Positions 22,846 to 31,201 of a stretch of DNA of 41,905 nt are shown here, piece by piece. The notes below the pieces were generated by a model. That model searched no databases and was not told the origin of the DNA. It saw only the letters and a list, made by a program, of their open reading frames with translations. The position numbers and the translations under genes are program-made. The DNA is from Bacillota bacterium (GTDB taxonomy: Bacteria; Bacillota; Dethiobacteria; DTU022). The stretch's first letter is position 1. Each line of letters starts with the position of its first letter. The DNA is taken from NCBI GenBank assembly GCA_011389985.1, contig JAABTH010000017.1:1-41905 (forward strand), read 5' to 3'.

Positions 22846-23825
22846 CTCAGAAATTGGTTGGTAAAAGCTTCTTTCATGTCCGGCAGCTCATCGATCAGTT
22901 CATATTGATATAACCACTGCGCGTATTTCTCCCAAGTTTCAAGCTCCTGGATTCCCCAGGTTTCCGCATCAGCCTGGTATTGGTCTGCAAGCCAATCTTG
23001 ACTGGCTCTGACCAGCGTTTCAGCGAGTTCAGGAGCATGAGTTAAAAGGTGGTCTGCTGCTCTATCCGGTTCATCAATAGCCAGGCGATAACCTTTTGCA
23101 GTAGCTTCGATAAAACTCTTAACCAGTTTCGGGTTATTTTCAGCCAGGCTTTCTCCAGTTATGATAACCGGGGTATAATAGTTAAGAGCAGGTTCTTCTT
23201 TTCTTAGTTCAATAAAGTTAAGTTCCATTTCTTTTAATTCAGCTTCTATTCCGGTCCAGCCATAATAAATCCAGGCGAAATCTGCCTCGCGTTTGATAAC
23301 GATCAGTGAGTCAACTTCACCGGTTGTAACAAGATCAACCTCTTCAAAATCTGCATTATAATCTTCCATCAGGGCTTTGATTATAGCTTCTTCGACCGGT
23401 GAACCCCAGCCGCCATAACTCTTACCTTCAAAGTCTGCCGGTGTCTCTATTCCTTTCTCTTTCAAAGAGGCAAAGCCGGAAGTATTGTTTTGAATAATTG
23501 CGGCGATAGAAAGGATTGGTATGTTGTTTATCCTTGCATATGTTACTTCTTCCTGGTAGCTTATGCCAAATTCAGCCTGCCCGGCAGCAACCATTTGGAC
23601 AACACTGCCCGGAGCTTCAACAACTTCTACGTTTAAATTATTTTCTTCGTAGTAACCTTCTTCAATTGCGGCATAAATGCCGCTGTAGTTAGTGTTAGGG
23701 GTCCAGTCAAGCAAAACAGTTACCTGGTCAGATTCTTCAGGCACTGCCGGAGAACAAGCGGCCAGGGGTAAAAGAACTGAAATCGCCAGGATGAAAATTG
23801 ATAATGATTTTATATATTTAAACAT
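22842..23825 (-). CDS. thiY: Thiamine-precursor ABC transporter binding lipoprotein (NMT1/THI5-like)
   Basis: About 327 residues. A lipoprotein signal ends at LPLAAC. The mature start, VTVLLDWTPNTNYSGIYAAI, is the hallmark of the NMT1/THI5-like (ThiY) family, which binds formylaminopyrimidine/HMP compounds in bacteria. GAGGAG lies 8 nt before the ATG at 23825; a GTG three codons earlier would overlap the ribosome site. Under TPP-riboswitch control with the permease and ATPase. Confidence 0.88.
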   Translation of the reverse strand: MFKYIKSLSIFILAISVLLPLAACSPAVPEESDQVTVLLDWTPNTNYSGIYAAIEEGYYEENNLNVEVVEAPGSVVQMVAAGQAEFGISYQEEVTYARINNIPILSIAAIIQNNTSGFASLKEKGIETPADFEGKSYGGWGSPVEEAIIKALMEDYNADFEEVDLVTTGEVDSLIVIKREADFAWIYYGWTGIEAELKEMELNFIELRKEEPALNYYTPVIITGESLAENNPKLVKSFIEATAKGYRLAIDEPDRAADHLLTHAPELAETLVRASQDWLADQYQADAETWGIQELETWEKYAQWLYQYELIDELPDMKEAFTNQFLR

Positions 23826-23830
23826 ACTTA

Positions 23831-24610
23831 TCACTCCTCGTTATAGTCGGATATTTTCTTCTTCCAGGGCATAGCAAGCCAACCAAAGGCTTCGACAATT
23901 TTAAATAACATAAGACTGAGCAGAACGACCACAACTATTGAGGCAAAAACATCGCCGGTTCGAAATGAATTCATGGACCTGAGCATATATATACCCAATC
24001 CGGCCCTTGCACCCAGCCACTCCCCGATAATTGCTCCGAGGACACTGTAAGTAGCGGCAATTTTTAAACCGGAAAAAAAATAAGGCATTGCTGTGGGCAG
24101 CTGAACTGATTTCATAATCATCAGGCTGTCGGCCTGCATAATTTTCATCAATTCTATTGCTTCCGGGTCCACCTGATTTAGGCCTTCGACCAGGTTGACG
24201 GCCAGGGGAAAGAAGCAAACAAGCGCAACAATCAAAACTTTAGGCAGCAGGCCAACTCCAAACCAGATCATCATTAAAGGCGCCAGGGCAAATATCGGAA
24301 CCGCCTGGGAAACAACGAGAATTGGGTAAAGAGCTTGTTTTAAAGGTTTCCAGCGATCCATGGCCAGGGACAACAGTATGGCTGTTGAGATAGCCAGGGC
24401 TAAACCACCGGCTACTGCGGTTAAAGTTGTAGCGGTATGATCTGCTAAAAGTGAAACATTTGCAAAAAGAGAACGGCCAATTAGCGAGGGAGCGGGCAGT
24501 ATATATTCTGGAACCCGGGTAATATAACTCACCAGTTCCCACATTCCAACTAAAAAAACAAAAAAAACGAGCGGTGGCAGGCTAATCCTGATATTTGCCC
24601 ATTTTTTCAT
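23831..24610 (-). CDS. thiX: Thiamine-precursor ABC transporter permease
   Basis: About 259 residues with six hydrophobic segments and the binding-protein-dependent transport fold. The coupling loop reads LNQVDPEAIELMKIMQAD and the following LPTAMPYFFSGLKIAATYSV is the EAA-type region of the SsuC/TauC/ThiX group. The ATG at 24610 is preferred (GGGGTG 7 nt upstream) over a TTG one codon before. Its start overlaps the end of the thiamine-binding gene by 29 nt, indicating translational coupling. Confidence 0.87.
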   Translation of the reverse strand: MKKWANIRISLPPLVFFVFLVGMWELVSYITRVPEYILPAPSLIGRSLFANVSLLADHTATTLTAVAGGLALAISTAILLSLAMDRWKPLKQALYPILVVSQAVPIFALAPLMMIWFGVGLLPKVLIVALVCFFPLAVNLVEGLNQVDPEAIELMKIMQADSLMIMKSVQLPTAMPYFFSGLKIAATYSVLGAIIGEWLGARAGLGIYMLRSMNSFRTGDVFASIVVVVLLSLMLFKIVEAFGWLAMPWKKKISDYNEE

Positions 24611-24872
24611 CAATTGTCACCCCACTGCTGCTGTAATCTATTTTTATTACGAACAAAATTCGATCTGCGCCGCTATCCGAGCATACCTGCTGGGCTTTTC
24701 TTACTATCGCCAAAAGGTGGTCAAGCTCACCTTCCATAGTTGTTTCCATTGGTCCAACCTTATATTTTACACCGGAAGTTGCTATTAGTTCGATAACCCG
24801 GTCTACAATAGGATATAAATTTTCCTGATCGACCAGGGGCACTACCTGTAAGCTTAAATTGCATGTTGGCAT
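24582..24872 (-). CDS. Thiamine-binding protein, MTH1187/YqgV family
   Basis: 96 residues, a ferredoxin-like fold of the MTH1187/YkoF family: NLSLQVVPLV, VIELIATSGVKYKVGPMETT and GADRILFVIKIDY. These small proteins bind thiamine and are repeatedly found with thiamine transporters. GGGAGG stands about 10 nt before the ATG. First gene after the TPP riboswitch. It probably holds or senses thiamine in the cytoplasm; no enzymatic role is known. Confidence 0.85.
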   Translation of the reverse strand: MPTCNLSLQVVPLVDQENLYPIVDRVIELIATSGVKYKVGPMETTMEGELDHLLAIVRKAQQVCSDSGADRILFVIKIDYSSSGVTIDEKMGKYQD

Positions 24873-24894
24873 ATGTTTAACCTCCCTTCAAAAT

Positions 24895-24924
24895 AAAATA
24901 AAAAATGCCGCCAACGTTGGCGAC
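24895..24924 (-). terminator. Expression-platform terminator of the TPP riboswitch
   Basis: On the minus strand GTCGCCAACGTTGGCGGC folds on itself around a CGCCAACGTTGGCG palindrome and is followed by ATTTTTTATTTTATT. It lies between the aptamer and the first gene, so TPP binding should favour it and stop transcription. Confidence 0.8.
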
Positions 24925-24944
24925 AGCCCGGTACAGTTTTTACC

Positions 24945-25035
24945 GGTATTCCTACGCTGGCATTACCCAGATCAGGTTAAAGGGTCAGAACGCCTTTAGT
25001 TCTTTCTCAGCCGGGCTGCCCCAGCTCCCCTTACC
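24945..25035 (-). promoter_or_regulatory. TPP (thiamine pyrophosphate) riboswitch, THI element
   Basis: The conserved core is complete on the minus strand: GGGGAGC, then CCCGGCTGAGA, ACCCTTTAACCTGATCTGG, GTAATGCCAGCGTAGGAA. Outer GGTA (25032-25035) and TACC (24945-24948) can close P1. Compared with the common ACCCTTTGAACCTGATCTGG text one G is missing. It controls the thiamine-binding and transporter genes downstream. Confidence 0.95.
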
Positions 25036-25255
25036 ATATTTTATTACTAATCATATTTTAACATTTTGTCGAGAAGGATTCAAGGCAGTTTGGTCAGCTT
25101 CCTTTGGTCGGTCTGGCTATTAAGGCAACATTATTCCTAATATAAGCATATCGGCAGGAATAGATTAATTGATTGAAGAAATGTATTTTGTGCTGCAGGA
25201 AGTAAAAAGATTGAAATTATAGCTGTCAAATGAGAAAGGCAGAGCCGGCGAAGAT
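25036..25255. other. Divergent gap between riboswitch and mnmA
   Basis: No gene. On the minus strand TCGACA and TAGTAA, 17 bp apart at about 25042-25070, could be the promoter feeding the riboswitch. The mnmA promoter was not identified with confidence. Confidence 0.35.
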
Positions 25256-26362
25256 ATGGCTAAACATGGTAAAGGAAGCGTTCTGGTGGCAATGAGTGGT
25301 GGGGTGGATAGCTCAGTTGCTGCCCTACTGCTAAAAGAGGCGGGTTATGATGTAGTCGGGGTTACTATGCGGCTCTGGATTGATCCGCTCGCCGAAAAAG
25401 CTGCAGATGAGGATATGAAAGGCTGCTGTTCTCTGGATGCTGTTTCAGATGCAGCTAAAGTTGCAGCAAAACTTGATATCCCTCATTATGTGCTCAACAT
25501 GAAAGATCAGTTTTACAGAGATATCGTTTGCAACTTTAAAAATGAGTATTTGCTAGGCAGAACACCAAATCCTTGCATTGAATGCAACCGTGCCATAAAA
25601 TTTTCTGCGCTTTTGAAAAAAGCGGACGGGCTGGGCATTGACTACCTTTCAACCGGGCATTACGCCCGTATTGAACGTGACGAAATAAGCGATACATACA
25701 AACTGTTCAGAGGGATAGATTACAGTAAAGATCAGAGCTATATGCTGTACATATTAACTCAAAATGAGCTGAACCGAATCTTATTTCCCTTAGGAGAGCT
25801 TGAGAAGCGGAGAGTGCGTGAAATAGCCGAAGCTAACGATCTAATTGTTGCCGATAAAGCGGAAAGCCAGGAAATCTGTTTTATTCCTGATAACGATTAC
25901 CGCTCTTTCATGGAAAGGGAATGTCCTGAGATGATCAAACCGGGGGATATAGTATCGACGGATGGTAAAAAAATAGGCCGTCACCGAGGGGTTGCCTTTT
26001 ATACAATCGGTCAGCGTAAAGGATTGGGAATTACTTCGCCTTACCCGCTCTATGTAGTAGGCCTTAATCCGGCGAAAAATCTTGTTGTTGCAGGTCCTGT
26101 TGAAGAAACTTACAGCACCGGGTTAATTGCCGGAAACCTCAATTATATTTCGGGCTTAGTACCAGGAGAACCGCAGGAGCTAGAAGTGAAAATACGTTAC
26201 CGCGCCCCGGCAGTTCGCGCTTGCTTATACCCGCCTGAAAAAGGTTTTGCCAAAATCAAGTTCGAAAAGAAGCAAAAAGCTGTAACACCGGGCCAATCGG
26301 CTGTTTTTTACCGGGGGGATGAAGTGCTCGGCGGTGGGGTTATAGAATCACATCTGCTGTAG
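25256..26362 (+). CDS. mnmA: tRNA-specific 2-thiouridylase
   Basis: 368 residues. The ATP-pyrophosphatase P-loop is AMSGGVDSSVAALLL (about 12-26). The catalytic cysteines are in TPNPCIECNRAIKFS and ESQEICFIPD. FYTIGQRKGLG and the C-terminal beta-barrel (VKIRYRAPAVRACLYPPEKG) complete the family plan. It puts sulfur at position 2 of the wobble uridine in Lys, Glu and Gln tRNAs, with sulfur passed from a cysteine desulfurase that is not in this window. The ATG is taken after GGCGAAG, a weak site. Confidence 0.96.
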   Translation: MAKHGKGSVLVAMSGGVDSSVAALLLKEAGYDVVGVTMRLWIDPLAEKAADEDMKGCCSLDAVSDAAKVAAKLDIPHYVLNMKDQFYRDIVCNFKNEYLLGRTPNPCIECNRAIKFSALLKKADGLGIDYLSTGHYARIERDEISDTYKLFRGIDYSKDQSYMLYILTQNELNRILFPLGELEKRRVREIAEANDLIVADKAESQEICFIPDNDYRSFMERECPEMIKPGDIVSTDGKKIGRHRGVAFYTIGQRKGLGITSPYPLYVVGLNPAKNLVVAGPVEETYSTGLIAGNLNYISGLVPGEPQELEVKIRYRAPAVRACLYPPEKGFAKIKFEKKQKAVTPGQSAVFYRGDEVLGGGVIESHLL

Positions 26363-26390
26363 AATTATCCGATGAAGAGGTGCTGTATAT

Positions 26391-27176
26391 ATGTATAAGG
26401 CTGCATTGATTCAGCTTGACCTGAATGATGATGAAACAAGATCCGATCGTTTTGAACGGGTTGAAGAATACCTTAAAAAAATTGCCGAATCGGACCAGGG
26501 CCCGCTGATTGTCATTCTGCCGGAGATATGGGCAACCGGGTTTTTTAACTTTGATCGTTATCACAGTGAAAGTGAGCACTTACAGGGCGAAACTTATTCC
26601 CGCCTTGCTCCATGGGCAGAGAAAATTGGTTGTTATCTACTAGGCGGAAGTATAATTGAACAGGATGGCGCGGAATATTACAACACCAGTATTCTGATCA
26701 ACCCGAATGGCTCATTGGCGGGATGTTACCGTAAAATACATCTTTTCGGCTACCAGTCGGAGGAGTGCAAACTGCTGAAGCCGGGAAGCGACCTATTTGT
26801 CATGAAAACCTGTTACGGAACATGGGGTTTCAGTACATGCTATGATCTCCGCTTTCCTGAACTATATCGCGAAATGATATCATTTGATGTAGATACCTTT
26901 TTTATTGTTGCAGCCTGGCCGCATGCCCGGTTGGAGCACTGGATTCTGCTGAACCGGACCAGGGCTCTTGAAAATTTATGCAATTTAATCGCCTGTAATT
27001 GTGCGGGAAGCCTTAAAGGTACGGCGCTGGGAGGAAACAGCCTTGTCATTGACCCCTGGGGCAATATCAATGCGCAAGGCGGTGAATCAGGTGAACTGTT
27101 AGTAGCGGAGGTCGATTCAAGGTTGCCGGCAGCGGTCAGGGCTAAATTCCCGGCGCTTAGTGACAGAAGGTTATAA
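26391..27176 (+). CDS. Carbon-nitrogen hydrolase (nitrilase superfamily, omega-amidase-like)
   Basis: 261 residues. The catalytic triad is visible: Glu in VILPEIWATGFF, Lys in GCYRKIHLFG, Cys in GFSTCYDLRFPELY. The S-x-CYDLRFPELYR pattern is that of the YafV/NIT2 omega-amidase and related carbon-nitrogen hydrolases, which split omega-amides of dicarboxylic keto acids or similar amides. Lies 28 nt after mnmA and likely co-transcribed. Exact substrate uncertain. Confidence 0.85.
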   Translation: MYKAALIQLDLNDDETRSDRFERVEEYLKKIAESDQGPLIVILPEIWATGFFNFDRYHSESEHLQGETYSRLAPWAEKIGCYLLGGSIIEQDGAEYYNTSILINPNGSLAGCYRKIHLFGYQSEECKLLKPGSDLFVMKTCYGTWGFSTCYDLRFPELYREMISFDVDTFFIVAAWPHARLEHWILLNRTRALENLCNLIACNCAGSLKGTALGGNSLVIDPWGNINAQGGESGELLVAEVDSRLPAAVRAKFPALSDRRL

Positions 27177-27273
27177 ATTAGTTAAAATCAGGGCTAAGTA
27201 TATTAAAGGAAAGCTTCATAAAAAAGCTACACATTGAGCAGAATGTTAAATATCTGACACCGGAGGTCTAGAT

Positions 27274-28488
27274 ATGAATGAAACTCTTATTGCACCAACA
27301 CAGCCGGGTGAAAGAATTAATGAAATCGATATAATTCGAGGGCTGGCTCTGTTTGGAATTTTAATGGTTAACATGTCATTTTTTAAATACCCTATTTTTT
27401 TTGATCGCTATCCAACCAGCTTTCCATCAGGCATTGAGCAGGTGGGAGCCTGGTTTATACAGCTACTTTTCACCGGTAAATTTTATGCCATATTTTCTTT
27501 TCTTTTCGGTTTGGGGTTTTTCATATTTATGGAACGAACTCTGGAAAAAGGCCTGGATTTAATTCCACTTTATCGCCGCCGCTTATTTGTGCTCCTGGGT
27601 TTTGGTTTTATTCATCTTTTTTTTATATGGAGCGGAGATATACTTTTCACCTATGCAATAATCGGTTTTATCCTGCTTAAGTTCAGAAACAAATCTGTTC
27701 AGTCAATCCGTAAATGGATCCTCAGTCTTTTTATACTCTCAACTATTCTAAATTTTCTTTTTGGTCTCATAAACGGAGCGGGAGAATATTATGCCGGGGA
27801 TAAATACCCTCTAATTATGCAAAATATGATTGAAGGCGCTGTTAAAATTTACACCCAGGGTTCTTTCTTTGAAATTATTGGGTTCAGGCTTATCAACGAA
27901 GTTCCTTATGTTCTTCTGGGTTTAATTGTCTGGATACCGGCAGTTTTGGCCTTTTTCCTCTGTGGCCTTTATGCCGGGAAAAAAAGAATTTTCAGAGATA
28001 TTCCGGGGAATCTGCCATTGTTAAGGAAAATACGCAATACGGGCTTGCCAATAGGTATTTTGTTTATGATAATCTATTCTTTTGTTGAAGGTAGTCTTTT
28101 GCCGGTAAATACTCTATTTAAACCTGCCCTGCTCTCAGCTTCAAACTATGCTGCTTCTATATTTATATTCCCATCGTATGTATCAATTGTATTGATAGCG
28201 CTGCAGAAAGAATTTTGGAAGCGATTGCTATCTCCGGTTGCTGCTGCAGGCAGGATGGCTCTCACGAACTATCTTTTGCAAACAATAATTTGTATATTAC
28301 TTTTTTATGGTTTCGGATTTGGATTATATGCCGAAATATCGGTCTTACAAGGTATTTTCATAACGCTGGTTATATACCTGGTTCAGGTCATCTGGAGTAA
28401 CCTCTGGTTCCGAAAATTTAAATATGGCCCAATGGAATGGTTTTGGCGTATGTTAACCTATAAGAGAAAAGAGAAGTTTCTAATTTAA
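27274..28488 (+). CDS. DUF418 family membrane protein
   Basis: 404 residues with about ten hydrophobic segments. The opening RINEIDIIRGLALFGILMVN and the end GRMALTNYLLQTIICILLFY, KYGPMEWFWRMLTY are the conserved parts of the DUF418/YeiB family, related to membrane acyltransferases. GGAGGT is placed 5 nt before the ATG. The biochemical role of the family is not settled; an acyl-transfer function at the membrane is possible. Confidence 0.82.
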   Translation: MNETLIAPTQPGERINEIDIIRGLALFGILMVNMSFFKYPIFFDRYPTSFPSGIEQVGAWFIQLLFTGKFYAIFSFLFGLGFFIFMERTLEKGLDLIPLYRRRLFVLLGFGFIHLFFIWSGDILFTYAIIGFILLKFRNKSVQSIRKWILSLFILSTILNFLFGLINGAGEYYAGDKYPLIMQNMIEGAVKIYTQGSFFEIIGFRLINEVPYVLLGLIVWIPAVLAFFLCGLYAGKKRIFRDIPGNLPLLRKIRNTGLPIGILFMIIYSFVEGSLLPVNTLFKPALLSASNYAASIFIFPSYVSIVLIALQKEFWKRLLSPVAAAGRMALTNYLLQTIICILLFYGFGFGLYAEISVLQGIFITLVIYLVQVIWSNLWFRKFKYGPMEWFWRMLTYKRKEKFLI

Positions 28489-28570
28489 TCAGTTATTTGT
28501 GATGCACGAGCCTGTTTATAGATTATAATAGTAGCTAAGTGATATGAATGTCTGAAGGAGGTATAAACCG

Positions 28571-30055
28571 ATGAGTCCGATTCACTTTCCACGTCTTTCT
28601 GCAGAAGAAGCTGCTTCGCTGATAGAACATGGACAAACAGTTGCTTTTAGTGGGTTTACAGCAGCAGGTTCAGCTAAAGCAATACCTAGGGCTTTAGCCC
28701 GTTATGCCAAGGATTTGCATACCAAAGGAGAGCCTTTTAAAATAAATGTCCTTACCGGCGCTTCAACAGGACGTCTTGATGATCTTCTCGCTGAGGCTGA
28801 AGCTGTAGCCTGGCGGGCGCCTTATCAGTCTTCAAAAATAATGCGAAAACAGATCAATGCACAGGAAATTGAATTTACTGATATGCACTTGTCTCATCTG
28901 CCCCAGGCAGTGCAATTCGGTTTTCTGGGTGATGTTGACTGGGCAGTAATTGAGGCTGCCGAGATCACTGCCGATGGACGAGTTTATTTGTCTACTTCAA
29001 TAGGAGCATCGCCGACATTTTTACACTGTGCCGAAAAAGTTATCATCGAATTGAACCGCTATCATTCGGTACGGCTTAGTGAAATGGCTGATGTAAAACT
29101 TATGCCACCTCCGCCGCACAGGAGCCCCATACCAATTTATGAGCCACTCAGTAAAATCGGCCTGCCCTATGCTTTGGTTGATCCGAAAAAAATTGTAGCC
29201 GTTATTGACAACAATGAACCTGACGGTATGGTCCCCCTTGATGCGCCCGATGAAATCAGCCGACGGATTGCCCACCAGGTTGTTGACTTTTTACTTGAAG
29301 AGCAACGGGCCGGACGTATCCCCCCCGAATTTTTACCCCTGCAGGCCGGTGTTGGCAATATCGCCAATGCTGTCATGTCATGCCTGGGGGATGACCCGGA
29401 CATCCCGCCTTTCATGATGTATACTGAGGTATTTCAGGATGCTTTAATCGACCTGATGGAGCAGGGTCATCTGACAGGAGCCAGCACATGCAGCCTTACT
29501 GTGTCAGACGAAAACCTGCAGCGTATCTATAATAATATGGATTTTTTTACGCCGCGCATTGTCCTTAGACCCCAGGAACTATCAAATAACCCTGGTGTGA
29601 TAAGACGGCTTGGCGTTATTGCCCTTAATACTGCGCTTGAATTTGATATTAATGGACATGCAAACTCAACTCATGTTTGTGGAACAGATCTTGTAAACGG
29701 TATAGGCGGCAGCGGAGATTTCATGCGGAACGCCTATCTTTCAATCTTTATGGCCCCTTCGGTAGTAAAGGACGGACGGATATCAACCGTGGTGCCCATG
29801 GTTACGCACCCTGATCATAATGAACATTCTGTTCAGGTTTTTGTGACCGAACAGGGACTGGCTGATTTGCGCGGATTGGGCCCGAAAGAAAAAACTAAAA
29901 TAATTATTGAAAAGTGTGCGCATCCGGATTATCGTGATTATCTGCACCGCTATGTGGATGGTTCTCCCTCAGGTCACATTAGCCAGACCCTTCGCGATGC
30001 ATTTAAATTGCATATCAACCTGTTGGAAAATGGAACGATGAAGTTCTGGGAATAG
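28571..30055 (+). CDS. Acetyl-CoA hydrolase/transferase family CoA-transferase
   Basis: 494 residues in two alpha/beta domains. The start TVAFSGFTAAGSAKAIPRAL is the N-terminal domain of the succinate/propionate:CoA transferase group (Cat1/ScpC/AarC-like). The catalytic glutamate is in MMYTEVFQDALIDLMEQG, the oxyanion/CoA region in NGIGGSGDFMRNAYLSIF, and FVTEQGLADLRGLGPKEK is family-typical. It moves CoA between acyl-CoA and an acid such as acetate, succinate or propionate, useful for fermentative energy conservation. GGAGGT lies 8 nt before the ATG. The exact pair of acids cannot be read from the sequence. Confidence 0.9.
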   Translation: MSPIHFPRLSAEEAASLIEHGQTVAFSGFTAAGSAKAIPRALARYAKDLHTKGEPFKINVLTGASTGRLDDLLAEAEAVAWRAPYQSSKIMRKQINAQEIEFTDMHLSHLPQAVQFGFLGDVDWAVIEAAEITADGRVYLSTSIGASPTFLHCAEKVIIELNRYHSVRLSEMADVKLMPPPPHRSPIPIYEPLSKIGLPYALVDPKKIVAVIDNNEPDGMVPLDAPDEISRRIAHQVVDFLLEEQRAGRIPPEFLPLQAGVGNIANAVMSCLGDDPDIPPFMMYTEVFQDALIDLMEQGHLTGASTCSLTVSDENLQRIYNNMDFFTPRIVLRPQELSNNPGVIRRLGVIALNTALEFDINGHANSTHVCGTDLVNGIGGSGDFMRNAYLSIFMAPSVVKDGRISTVVPMVTHPDHNEHSVQVFVTEQGLADLRGLGPKEKTKIIIEKCAHPDYRDYLHRYVDGSPSGHISQTLRDAFKLHINLLENGTMKFWE

Positions 30056-30078
30056 AGCGGCACGGGGGGAATATACAA

Positions 30079-31158
30079 ATGTCTCTTTACCAATTAATAG
30101 ACCGCATGCTGACTGCCGGAGAAAAAACTGTACTCATTACAATAATGAATGCAGCAGATAGTAAATCTCTTTCAGGAAAAAAACTTGTTATCAGTAAAAG
30201 CGTAATTGTTTACAGCGAGGTTGATCAGAACCTTACAAATGTTATTGAAAAAGAAGTTTTACCCTTTTTATCAAAAGATTCAAGTTTAACCATAGATATT
30301 GATACTGAACATGATGGCAGGATAAGCCTGTTTTTGCATATTTACAAAATGCCCCCCCGGTTAATCATTTTCGGCGGAGGCCATGTAGGGGCTGCCCTCT
30401 GCCGAATTGCCTCACATCTTGATTTTGAAATAATAGTAATTGACGACAGGCCTTCTTTTGCTGCTGAAAGTGTCCACCCTGATGCAGATCGGTTAATATG
30501 TGATACTTTTGAAGGCGCATATAAAGAAATTAAACCAAAGCTTTCGGACTACCTGGTTATAGTTACGCGTGGCCATAAACATGACCGATACTGCCTTGAG
30601 CAGGCTCTATCAGCGGAAACAGCCTATGTCGGCATGATTGGCAGTAGAAGCAGAGTTAAAAAACAGCTCAGGGAACTTACTGAAGCCGGTTATTCAAAAG
30701 AACAGTTGTCGCATGTCCATTCCCCAATAGGTTTGAAAATAGGGGCAGTGACCGAAGCAGAGATAGCAATATCTATTTTGGCCGAAATAATCCAGGTAAG
30801 GCGGGGCAGAAGCAAAGATGAATCTGCCCAATTAGAAGTATTGCGTGCTTTGAAAGCAGTGGAAGCTGAGAAAATTACAGCTGCTCTGGCAACAATTGTT
30901 AACACCCTTGGTTCAACACCCCGTAAAGCAGGATCTCAGATGATCATTTTTCCGGACGGAACTATCAGGGGTACGATTGGCGGCGGTTGTGCTGAAGCAG
31001 ATGTAAGGCGCGAGGCTCTTACCTGTCTCGACAGGGGTACGACAGAAAAATTTCGCTTTAAACTTACAGCCGATACTGCTGCTGATGAAGGAATGGCTTG
31101 TGGAGGAACAATGGATATTTATATTGAACTATTAAACCAGCCGGTAAAAGAAACCTGA
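30079..31158 (+). CDS. XdhC/CoxI family protein with permuted domain order
   Basis: 359 residues. A Rossmann domain typical of XdhC_C comes first: PRLIIFGGGHVGAALCRIA (about 92-110), VIDDRPSFA, VIVTRGHKHDRYCLEQAL, YVGMIGSRSRVKKQL. An XdhC_CoxI domain comes last (about 270-350): ATIVNTLGSTPRKAGSQMII and GTIGGGCAEADVRREAL, with ADEGMACGGTMDIYIE. In standard XdhC the CoxI domain is N-terminal. The first 90 residues resemble a degenerate CoxI domain. The family helps insert or sulfurate molybdenum cofactor in xanthine-dehydrogenase-type enzymes; none is encoded in this window. 23 nt after the CoA-transferase gene. Confidence 0.82.
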   Translation: MSLYQLIDRMLTAGEKTVLITIMNAADSKSLSGKKLVISKSVIVYSEVDQNLTNVIEKEVLPFLSKDSSLTIDIDTEHDGRISLFLHIYKMPPRLIIFGGGHVGAALCRIASHLDFEIIVIDDRPSFAAESVHPDADRLICDTFEGAYKEIKPKLSDYLVIVTRGHKHDRYCLEQALSAETAYVGMIGSRSRVKKQLRELTEAGYSKEQLSHVHSPIGLKIGAVTEAEIAISILAEIIQVRRGRSKDESAQLEVLRALKAVEAEKITAALATIVNTLGSTPRKAGSQMIIFPDGTIRGTIGGGCAEADVRREALTCLDRGTTEKFRFKLTADTAADEGMACGGTMDIYIELLNQPVKET

Positions 31159-31201
31159 AATGAATGATTTACTTTGTAAATCTTTAAAGGGAGTTGGTAC
31201 A

